Source: Streptomyces sp. NBC_00102 | GTDB lineage: Bacteria; Actinomycetota; Actinomycetes; Streptomycetales; Streptomycetaceae | DNA length: 64,000 bases | NCBI RefSeq assembly: GCF_026343115.1 | Contig: NZ_JAPEMC010000001.1 | Span: 4,049,501-4,113,500, forward strand | Direction: 5' to 3' | Shown here: positions 57,940 to 64,000 of the stretch, piece by piece | Numbering within the stretch: the first letter of the stretch is position 1 | Layout: each line of letters starts with the position of its first letter | The notes under the pieces: generated by a model | Told to the model about the DNA's origin: nothing | Databases searched by the model: none | Seen by the model: the letters and a program-made list of their open reading frames with translations, nothing else | Program-made: the position numbers and the translations under genes

Positions 57940-59460
57940 TCAGGCCGCTTCCGGCTGCCCGTCCCCGGCCCGTGCGATATGGCCGGCCAGGAAGGCGAAG
58001 GCCAGGGCGAGGACGGACTGTACGGTCACGGCGACGGCGAAACCGTGCGGCAGCCCGGCGGCGGAACCGTCCGCGGCCCCGTCGGCCACGGCGTGGAAGA
58101 GGCCGCCCAGCAGTGCCACGCCCAGGCCGAGGCCGAGCTGCTGCAAGGTGGTGAAGAGACCGCCGGCGACACCCGCCGCCCAGGTCGGGGTACGGGAGAG
58201 GACCGTGCGCAGGACCGGGCCGTACATCAGGGCCTGGGTGACACCGAGCAGGATCAGGAGCGGCTGAAGGGCCCACGGAGCCCCGCCGTGGGTGCCGTAC
58301 ACGGTGACGGCGAGGACCAGGAGCACCGCCGCCTGCCCGATGGCCGCTCCGGTCATCGTCCAGCGTCCGGTGCGGCGTTCCACGGCCGGCAGGGCGAGGG
58401 CGGTGACGATGAACCCCGCGCCGAACCCGAGCAGCAGCACCACGGTGCCCCAGGCGGTCACGCCGAACGCGCCCTGGGCGAGCGCCGAGAACTCGTACAG
58501 GAAAGCGCCGTAACCGGTGAAGAACAGCAGGGACATGATCAGGCCCTGCCGCACGGCCGGGGTGCGCAGCACGCTCGGCGGGACGACGGGCAGTTCGCCG
58601 CGGCGCTCGGCGGCGCGCTGCGTGCGGGCGAAGACGGTGAGCACCGCGCCGGCCGCGGCCAGCATCGCGAGCACCGGGGCCGGACCGCCCGCGGAGGTGC
58701 CGAGGGTCAGGGGCACCACGACCAGGAGCAGGCCGGTGCCGAGGAGCGCGGCCCCGCGCAGGTCGAGCGCGAGCGGTGCCGTCGAGCGCGACTCGGGCAC
58801 GGTGCGCAGGGCGAGCAGCGCGGTGGCGCCGATCGCCCCGGTGAGTATCTGCACGAGCCGCCAGCCCCAGTGGTCACCGGCGGTCTGGGACACGGCGCCC
58901 GCGAGGAGTTGCCCGGCGACGGTCGCGATGCCGCCGACGGCGGCGAAGAGCGTGACGCCCAGCGCCCGCAGCTTCTCGGGCGCCGTGGACTGGATGGTGG
59001 AGAGGACCTGCGGGGTGAACAGGCCGGCGGCGACGCCCAGCACGGCGCGCAGGACGACGAGGGTGGCCAGGTTCGGTGCGAGCGCGGCGAGCACGGAGGC
59101 CACGCCGAACGCGCCGACCCCGGCCGCGAGCAGCCGCCGCCGTCCGAACCGGTCGCCCAGGCGCCCCGCGACGACGAGGGTCGCGGCGAACGCCGTGGTG
59201 TACGCGGAGAGCACGAGCTGACCGCCCGACACGGTCACGCCGAGGTCCGAGGTGATCTGGGGTTCGAGCAGGTTGACCGACCCGAACGTCATGTTCACGG
59301 GCAGGAAGGCGACGAGCAGCGCGGCGAGGCCGGCGCCGGTGAGGGCGCGCGCCGGGGCCGGTGCCGCGGTGTGCGGGACGGCTGCGGAGATGGGGGCGGC
59401 GACGGGGACGGCCGGAGGTGTGTGCGTGGCGGCGACGGACGGTGCGGTCGTGAGGGTCAT
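57940..59460 (-). CDS. MFS transporter, DHA2 (14-helix) drug-efflux type
   Basis: A 506-residue transporter with about 14 helices. Motif A GRLGDRFGRRRLLAAGVGAFG, LRAVLGVAAGLFTPQVLS (motif B-like) and LFAAVGGIATVAGQLLAGAVSQ (motif C-like, antiporter signature) are visible. The Ala/Pro-rich N-terminal tail of 40 residues is cytoplasmic. It is divergent from an XRE regulator that likely controls it. Confidence 0.88.
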   Translation of the reverse strand: MTLTTAPSVAATHTPPAVPVAAPISAAVPHTAAPAPARALTGAGLAALLVAFLPVNMTFGSVNLLEPQITSDLGVTVSGGQLVLSAYTTAFAATLVVAGRLGDRFGRRRLLAAGVGAFGVASVLAALAPNLATLVVLRAVLGVAAGLFTPQVLSTIQSTAPEKLRALGVTLFAAVGGIATVAGQLLAGAVSQTAGDHWGWRLVQILTGAIGATALLALRTVPESRSTAPLALDLRGAALLGTGLLLVVVPLTLGTSAGGPAPVLAMLAAAGAVLTVFARTQRAAERRGELPVVPPSVLRTPAVRQGLIMSLLFFTGYGAFLYEFSALAQGAFGVTAWGTVVLLLGFGAGFIVTALALPAVERRTGRWTMTGAAIGQAAVLLVLAVTVYGTHGGAPWALQPLLILLGVTQALMYGPVLRTVLSRTPTWAAGVAGGLFTTLQQLGLGLGVALLGGLFHAVADGAADGSAAGLPHGFAVAVTVQSVLALAFAFLAGHIARAGDGQPEAA

Positions 59461-59485
59461 GACCAGACTGTGCGCCTCGCGTCAT

Positions 59486-59519
59486 CCTGGTACCAGGAGC
59501 CTGTTCATAGGGGTACCAG
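59486..59519. promoter_or_regulatory. Repeated GGTACCAG sites between the MFS and XRE genes
   Basis: CCTGGTACCAGG (59486-59497) is a perfect 12-bp palindrome. GGTACCAG recurs at 59512-59519, 23 bp from its first copy. Both lie in the 98-bp divergent promoter region and are candidate sites for the adjacent XRE regulator. Confidence 0.55.
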
Positions 59520-59558
59520 TACTACCTGGATGGATCGGCCCGCAGGCCCGACACTGGG

Positions 59559-60452
59559 GTGGTGACCGCTTCCACGCCCGACCGCGATGCCCTCGGAACC
59601 TTCCTGCGCGCCCGCCGCGCCCGCGTCACCCCCGGTGAGGTGGGTCTGCCCGCGGGCGGCCGTCGCCGCACACCCGGACTGCGGCGCGAGGAGGTCGCGC
59701 AGCTCGCCGGTGTCGGGGTCACCTGGTACACGTGGCTCGAACAGGGGCGGGCCAGGAACGCCTCCGACCAGGTACTCGAAGCGGTGGCGCGGGTACTGCG
59801 CCTGGACGCCGCCGAGCGCCGGCACCTGATGGTGCTCGCGGGGCGCGGTACGCCCACCGAACCGGGACCGCCCATGGACCTGCGCCCCGAGCACACCGTC
59901 CTCCTGGCCAAGCTGCTGCCGTACCCGGCCGCCGTACAGACCGACTGCTACGACCTGGTCGCCGCCAACCGCACCTACCGGTACCTCTTCGCCGACCTGG
60001 ACGCGTACCCGGCCGAGGAACGCAACTGCGCCTGGCTGATGTTCACCGAACCGAGCTGGCGCAACAGCCTGCTCGACGAGGAGACCGTCCTGCGTGACAT
60101 GACCGCGAGGCTCCGCGCCCGCCAGCCCGAACACCGCGACGACCCCCGCTGGAACGCGCTGATCACCCGGCTGCGCCAGGAGTCCCCGGACTTCGTACGG
60201 CACTGGGAGTCGTACGAGGTCGGGGCCGACCGCACCCAGCTCCGCCACTACCAGTCCCCGCGCGTCGGCCTCCTCGACGTCCAGTTCCAGAGCCTGTGGC
60301 TGGACCGGACGCGGGGCGAGCGGATCATCGTCATGACGCCCGACGACGCCGCCACCGCCCAGCGCCTGGAACGCCTCGACTCGCTGGTCGGCGCCGCACC
60401 GGCGTGGACCGCCGGCAGCGCCTACGCCGAGAGCTCGGCCGCGGGGGCCTGA
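59559..60452 (+). CDS. XRE-family regulator, MmyB-like
   Basis: A 297-residue regulator. The HTH is LRARRARVTPGEVGLPAGGRRRTPGLRREEVAQLAGVGVTWYTWLEQGRARNASDQVLEAVARVLRLDAAERRHLMVLAG; the C-terminal MmyB-like ligand domain includes CYDLVAANRTYRYLFADLDAYPAEERNCAWLMFTEP and a closing LDVQFQSLWLD. GTG at 59559 or 59562. Divergent from an efflux-type MFS gene; such pairs usually sense the exported compound. Confidence 0.9.
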   Translation: MVTASTPDRDALGTFLRARRARVTPGEVGLPAGGRRRTPGLRREEVAQLAGVGVTWYTWLEQGRARNASDQVLEAVARVLRLDAAERRHLMVLAGRGTPTEPGPPMDLRPEHTVLLAKLLPYPAAVQTDCYDLVAANRTYRYLFADLDAYPAEERNCAWLMFTEPSWRNSLLDEETVLRDMTARLRARQPEHRDDPRWNALITRLRQESPDFVRHWESYEVGADRTQLRHYQSPRVGLLDVQFQSLWLDRTRGERIIVMTPDDAATAQRLERLDSLVGAAPAWTAGSAYAESSAAGA

Positions 60453-60537
60453 AGGACCCACGCCCGGGGACCGCGTACCGGGCCCGGCGAGACCCGGCGC
60501 GGGGGGCTTCGCCGCCGGGGCGTTCAGCGCGGGCCGT

Positions 60538-61473
60538 TCAGCGCGGGAGCACCCAGCCCGGTACCCAGGTCCCGGCGGCGTCGTGGCCGGGGCTCGTGGC
60601 GGCGAGGTGGCCGCGGAGGGTGGCCAGCGCCGGGTGGGGGTTGTCGCGGTGCCAGAGGAGCGAGTGCGGGTAGACGGGCGTCGGGCCGGTCACCGGAATG
60701 CGGCGCAGACCGTGCCCGTCGGGCCAGATGAGGCGGCTGTGCTCGCCCATGAAGGTGGCCAGGGCCGGGGTGTCGGCGATCGTGTCGAGGAGGGCGTCGG
60801 AGCCGAAGTTGGGGCCGGTCACCTCGATGGTGAGCCCGAACTCGGCGACGAGGTCGTCGTAGTAGGCGCCCCATTCGGTACCGGGGGCGATGCCGGGCAT
60901 CCAGATCCGGTGCCCGGCGAGCTGGGCGACGGTCACCGACCGGGCGCCCGCCAGCGCGTGGGCGGGGCCGGTGAGGAGCTGGAGGGGCTCGTCGAGCACC
61001 CGGACGGACTCGATGTCCTCAGGAAGCGGCCGGCCGGGCGCGGCGACCGCGCGGAAGGACGCGTCGATCGCGCCGGTGCGGAGGGCGGTGACGGCGGTCT
61101 CGATATCGAACAGCATCATCACGTCGAGGTCGATCTCGGGGTGTGCGCGGTGGAAGCCGCGCATCAGGGCCGACTGCGCGCTGCGCGAGGTGAGCACGTC
61201 GACGCGGAGCGGACGGCGGCCGGGGCGCACGGACGCGCCCGCCCGCTCGGCGACGCGGAGCAGCTCACGCGCGTGGGGCAGGAACGCCTGCCCGTCGATG
61301 GTGAGTTCCGTGCCGCGCGGTGCGCGGGTGAACAGCCGCACACCGAGGGCACGCTCCAGCGCGGCGATGCGCTTGGAGACGGCCTGCTGGGTGATCGACA
61401 GGTCGTCCGCGGCGTTCCGGAACCTGCCCGTCTCCGCGACGGCGACGAAGGTGCGTACTGCTTCGAGATCCAC
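60538..61473 (-). CDS. LysR-family regulator
   Basis: A 311-residue LysR protein. N-terminal winged helix MDLEAVRTFVAVAETGRFRNAADDLSITQQAVSKRIAALERALGVRLFTRAPRGTELT; the periplasmic-binding-like effector domain follows (LRVDVLTSRSAQSALMRGFHRAHPEIDL). GTG start. It diverges from an MFS gene, and repeated GGTTGT half-sites occupy the gap. Confidence 0.9.
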   Translation of the reverse strand: MDLEAVRTFVAVAETGRFRNAADDLSITQQAVSKRIAALERALGVRLFTRAPRGTELTIDGQAFLPHARELLRVAERAGASVRPGRRPLRVDVLTSRSAQSALMRGFHRAHPEIDLDVMMLFDIETAVTALRTGAIDASFRAVAAPGRPLPEDIESVRVLDEPLQLLTGPAHALAGARSVTVAQLAGHRIWMPGIAPGTEWGAYYDDLVAEFGLTIEVTGPNFGSDALLDTIADTPALATFMGEHSRLIWPDGHGLRRIPVTGPTPVYPHSLLWHRDNPHPALATLRGHLAATSPGHDAAGTWVPGWVLPR

Positions 61474-61491
61474 GCCGACCCACCTTAGTCA

Positions 61492-61543
61492 ACAACCCGT
61501 GGTTGTGTGGCTCCTGCGGGCTGGTTGTTTGACCTGCGGTTGT
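61492..61543. promoter_or_regulatory. GGTTGT half-sites between the LysR and MFS genes
   Basis: ACAACC-CGT-GGTTGT (61492-61506) is an inverted pair; GGTTGT recurs at 61523-61528 and 61538-61543. Clustered half-sites next to a divergent lysR gene fit LysR activation and repression sites. Confidence 0.5.
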
Positions 61544-61587
61544 CCTCCCCGCTTACCTCTCTTCAGTCAACGTCGGTTTGTTCGAAC

Positions 61588-61635
61588 GGGGCTTCGAGTG
61601 GGGCTTCGAGCGGGGCTTCGGATGGGGCTTCGAGG
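61588..61635 (+). repeat. Four 12-bp repeats before the MFS start
   Basis: Four consecutive near-identical units of the form GGGGCTTCGAGN lie just before the preferred start. If translation began at the TTG at 61578 they would encode GFE(W/R) repeats; otherwise they form the 5' leader. Confidence 0.8.
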
Positions 61636-61646
61636 GGGTGCTGAGC

Positions 61647-62981
61647 GTGGTGGGCAGGAGAGGGCTGGGCCCTCGGTTCGGCCGGCTGTGGGCTTCGTAC
61701 GCGGTGAGCGCGTACGGGTCCGGGCTGGGGTTCGGGGCGTTGCCGCTGATCGCCGTGCTGGTGCTGCACGCCGGACCCGCCGAGGTGTCCGCGCTGTCCG
61801 CGGTGGGACCCGCGGTGGGTGCGCTGATCGCGGTGCCCCTCGCGCCGTGGGTGGAGTTCCGGCGCAAGCGCCCGGTCATGATCACGATGGACCTGGCCCG
61901 GTTCGCGGCCATGGCGACGATCCCCGCCGCCTACGCCCTCGGGCTGCTCGGTTTCGTCCAGTTGCTGGTGGTCTCGGCCGTGGTCGCCGCCGCCAAGATC
62001 GCGTTCAACGCGGCCAGTGGCGCGTACCTCAAGGCCCTCGTGCGGCCGGATGACCTGCTCGTCGCCAACGCGCGGTTCGAGTCCACGAACTGGAGCTCCA
62101 TCGCGGTGGGGCCACCGCTCGGCGGGGCGGCCATCGGCCTGTTCGGGCCGGTCACCACCGTGGTGGCCGACGCGCTCAGCTACCTCCTCTCCGCGCTGGG
62201 CATCACCGCGATCCGCGGCCGGGAGGAAGCGCCGCCCGCGACCGGCGGGAGCCCGGTCCGGGCGGGAGCGCTGCTCGACGGCTGGCGCCACCTCATGGGC
62301 CACCCCGGCCTGCGGTCGCTCTACCTCAACCAGATGCTCGTCGGCGGCCTGATCATGGCCACCGAACCCCTGCTGGCCGTACTCCTGCTGCGCCAACTCG
62401 GCTTCCCGCCCTGGCAGTACGCCCTCGCCTTCGCAGCCCCCTGCCTCGGCGGACTCGTCGGATCGCGGCTGGCCCGCCGGGTCGTGGCCCGCTTCGGCCG
62501 GCACCGGGTCTTCCGGACCGTCGGCACTTTGCGCGCCGTCTGGCTGATCGGCCTGGCCTTCGTCGGTCCCGGCGTCGTCGGCCTCGTCACCGTGATCGCC
62601 GTCGAGCTGGCGATCATCGTCAACATGAGCCTGTACAGCCCGGTGCTCGCCACCTACCGGCTCGAACACACCCCTCAGCATCTCGTCGCCCGCACCCTGA
62701 CGGCGTGGTCGATCGGGCAGCAGGCATCCATCGCCGTCCTCACCGCGCTCGCGGGACTGCTCGCCGACCTCACCGGCCCCCGCGCCGCCCTCACCGTCGC
62801 GGGACTGCTCATCCTGACCAGCCCGCTCCTGCTTCCCCGACGGGACCAGGCGCCACCGGACCGGACGTCACCGGACCGGACGTCACCGGACCGGACGTCA
62901 CCGGACCGGACGTCACCGGACCGGACGTCACCGGACCGGACGTCACCGGACGAGCCGGAAGCGTCCCGCAGCCGTTCCTGA
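61647..62981 (+). CDS. MFS transporter (MdfA/enterobactin-exporter-like) with C-terminal repeat tail
   Basis: A 444-residue transporter with about 12 helices, beginning GPRFGRLWASYAVSAYGSGLGFGALPLIAVLVLHAG, with NAASGAYLKALVRPDDLLVANARFESTNWSSIAVGPPLGGAAIGLFGP as in the DHA3 group (EntS/MefA type). GTG at 61647 is chosen because GAGGGGG lies 8 nt upstream; TTG at 61578 would add repeats. The last 45 residues are a (SPDRT)n tail encoded by a 15-bp tandem repeat. Divergent from lysR. Confidence 0.85.
   Translation: MVGRRGLGPRFGRLWASYAVSAYGSGLGFGALPLIAVLVLHAGPAEVSALSAVGPAVGALIAVPLAPWVEFRRKRPVMITMDLARFAAMATIPAAYALGLLGFVQLLVVSAVVAAAKIAFNAASGAYLKALVRPDDLLVANARFESTNWSSIAVGPPLGGAAIGLFGPVTTVVADALSYLLSALGITAIRGREEAPPATGGSPVRAGALLDGWRHLMGHPGLRSLYLNQMLVGGLIMATEPLLAVLLLRQLGFPPWQYALAFAAPCLGGLVGSRLARRVVARFGRHRVFRTVGTLRAVWLIGLAFVGPGVVGLVTVIAVELAIIVNMSLYSPVLATYRLEHTPQHLVARTLTAWSIGQQASIAVLTALAGLLADLTGPRAALTVAGLLILTSPLLLPRRDQAPPDRTSPDRTSPDRTSPDRTSPDRTSPDRTSPDEPEASRSRS
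62856..62950. repeat. 15-bp tandem repeat, six full copies plus a part, in the MFS gene
   Basis: Six perfect copies of CCGGACCGGACGTCA with a 5-bp remainder, encoding SPDRT units at the transporter's C-terminus. The unit is a multiple of three, so gain or loss of copies keeps the frame. Confidence 0.95.
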
Positions 62982-63028
62982 GGGAAAACGGGTTGCTCCG
63001 ACGCCGGACCGGCCCCGAAGATCCGCCC

Positions 63029-63139
63029 ATGACCACGACGACTTCTCCGCTGCCGATGCCCGCCCCCGCCGTCGTACGCGGTCCGGGCCGGCAGCAGCGG
63101 TCCGGCGGTCCGGGGAGGCCGACTCCGCACCCCGCGTGA
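63029..63139 (+). CDS. Possible small ORF coupled to the LysE gene
   Basis: A 36-codon frame (MTTTTSPLPMPAPAVVRGPG and on) with a Pro/Arg/Gly-rich composition, whose TGA overlaps the LysE GTG. The LysE start has no ribosome site at the proper distance (GGGGAGG is about 20 nt away), so translational coupling from this frame would explain its initiation. No family. Confidence 0.3.
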   Translation: MTTTTSPLPMPAPAVVRGPGRQQRSGGPGRPTPHPA

Positions 63140-63771
63140 GCGCGGCGCTGGTCGCGGGGCTGCTGGCCGGCTACGGCATCGCCGTGCCGGTGGGAGCGGT
63201 CGCGGCCTACCTCGTCGCCCTCACCGCGCGGACCTCGCCGCGAGTGGGCTCCGGAGCCGCCCTGGGCGTCGCGACCGCGGACGGCCTCTACGCCCTGGTC
63301 GCCACGGCCGGAGGCTCGGCCCTCGCCCCGCTCCTCGCACCGGTCACCCAGCCCCTGCGATGGGCCTCGGCCGCTGTCCTCGCGGCGCTGGCGTGCCGGG
63401 GCGCGGTGGCGGCCGTACGCGACCACCGTGCGCGGCAGGACCCCGTCGGCGGCCCCGGGCGGAGGCCGGTGGGCCCGTTGCGGGCGTACCTCGCGCTGCT
63501 GGGCATCACGCTGCTGAACCCGGTCACCGTCGTGTACTTCACCGCCCTGGTGCTCGCGGGCCGGGGCGCCGCCGAGCCGGGGGCCGGTGAGCAGGCCGTG
63601 TTCGTCCTGGCCGCCTTCGCCGCTTCCGCCACCTGGCAGCTGCTGCTCGTGGGCGGCGGAGCTCTGCTGGGACGCGTACTCACCGGGCCGCGCGGCCGTC
63701 TCTGCACCGCCCTGGTCTCCAGCGCCGTGATCGTCGGCCTCGCCGCCCATCTGCTCCTCACCCCGCCGTGA
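63136..63771 (+). CDS. LysE-family exporter
   Basis: A 211-residue membrane protein with about six helices. AGLLAGYGIAVPVGAVAAYLVALTARTSPRVGSGAALGVATADGLYALVA is the LysE signature, and LALLGITLLNPVTVVYFTALVLAGRG the second conserved block. The family exports amino acids or related small molecules. The GTG start overlaps a short upstream frame. It lies 155 bp after the repeat-tailed MFS gene on the same strand. Confidence 0.87.
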   Translation: MSAALVAGLLAGYGIAVPVGAVAAYLVALTARTSPRVGSGAALGVATADGLYALVATAGGSALAPLLAPVTQPLRWASAAVLAALACRGAVAAVRDHRARQDPVGGPGRRPVGPLRAYLALLGITLLNPVTVVYFTALVLAGRGAAEPGAGEQAVFVLAAFAASATWQLLLVGGGALLGRVLTGPRGRLCTALVSSAVIVGLAAHLLLTPP

Positions 63772-63813
63772 CAGGCGTGCGGGGGCCTTTACCGGGGGAG
63801 GGAGACCGGTACG

Positions 63814-64000
63814 TCAGGCGACCGCGTCCCCCGCCGCTGCCGCCTTGGCGGCTGCCGCAGCCGAGGGCGTCTGCTCCTTCGCGGTGGCGATCACGTCGTC
63901 CAACACGTCCCGGGAGCGCTGGAGTTCGCTGATCATCCGGTCGATCCGCTCCCGCTCCGCGCCGAGGTCGGCGACCAGCCGGGGCGTGGCGGTCGCGGAC
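63814..64000 (-). CDS. C-terminal part of a probable MerR-family regulator
   Basis: The last 62 codons of a gene running off the right edge. RLVADLGAERERIDRMISELQRSRDVLDDVIATAKE is a long amphipathic helix like the dimerisation coiled coil at the end of MerR regulators; it is followed by an Ala-rich tail (TPSAAAAAKAAAAGDAVA). The DNA-binding part is outside the window, so the family call rests on this helix alone. Confidence 0.5.
   Translation of the reverse strand, partial: SATATPRLVADLGAERERIDRMISELQRSRDVLDDVIATAKEQTPSAAAAAKAAAAGDAVA

Overview
The window is high-GC actinobacterial DNA. Codon third positions are strongly G/C, starts are often GTG, many gene pairs overlap by ATGA or GTGA, and several promoters lead into leaderless starts. 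The gene set (futalosine menaquinone genes, F420 cofactor gene fbiC, CcsB/ResB cytochrome c maturation, many TetR/MarR/GntR/Lrp regulators) is typical of Streptomyces. Most of the window is chromosomal core, with accessory genes at the left edge and in roughly the last 14 kb.

Layout. 1-2940: end of an accessory block, a translationally coupled murA-like / serine hydrolase / murB-like trio; the murA-like gene carries a TTA (bldA-type) codon. 3157-4117: two small conserved genes. 4561-6554: hemL and a histidine phosphatase. 6629-9973: two PP2C/SpoIIE-type phosphatases under a probable MarR regulator. 10239-15864: a Tat-type lipoprotein deacetylase followed by the system II cytochrome c maturation operon (ResA-like thioredoxin, CcdA, ResB, CcsB). 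15952-20045: DUF2625 protein, aldehyde dehydrogenase with divergent MarR, a PLDc_N membrane protein, a methyltransferase. 20131-21229: a GntR regulator and a small leaderless gene sharing an operator. 21328-26957: menaquinone genes mqnL, mqnP, mqnM, mqnE, with an Lrp regulator inside and a rhomboid protease convergent with mqnP. 27147-29907: acetyltransferase, DUF4229 protein, and an amino-acid/dicarboxylate symporter preceded by a cysteine-containing leader peptide. 30068-37052: a lipid module (TetR, MaoC-like hydratase, FabG4-type reductase, thiolase, acyl-CoA synthetase) linked by a TTACTC-N2-GAGTAA operator.

37301-52868: an M23-like secreted protein, small membrane proteins, an F420-type oxidoreductase, a double-AsnC regulator with an M20 amidohydrolase and MFS exporter, a TetR/ketosynthase pair with a perfect 20-bp palindrome, a HAD phosphatase, fbiC, a TetR/SDR pair and a PLP aminotransferase. 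53406-55683: a tightly coupled three-gene operon (isocitrate-lyase/PEP-mutase-like enzyme, small acidic secreted protein, SBF-type transporter) of unknown role. 56451-57932: a methyltransferase remnant, a nitrilase, and a 163-bp MITE-like element with 25-bp inverted repeats and TA duplications. 57940-64000: two regulator/MFS pairs, one transporter with a 15-bp repeat tract, a LysE exporter and the end of a MerR-like gene.

The best candidates for undescribed biology are the cysteine-type leader peptide before the symporter, the left-edge mur trio, and the lyase/acidic peptide/SBF operon. No tRNA, rRNA or CRISPR array was recognised.
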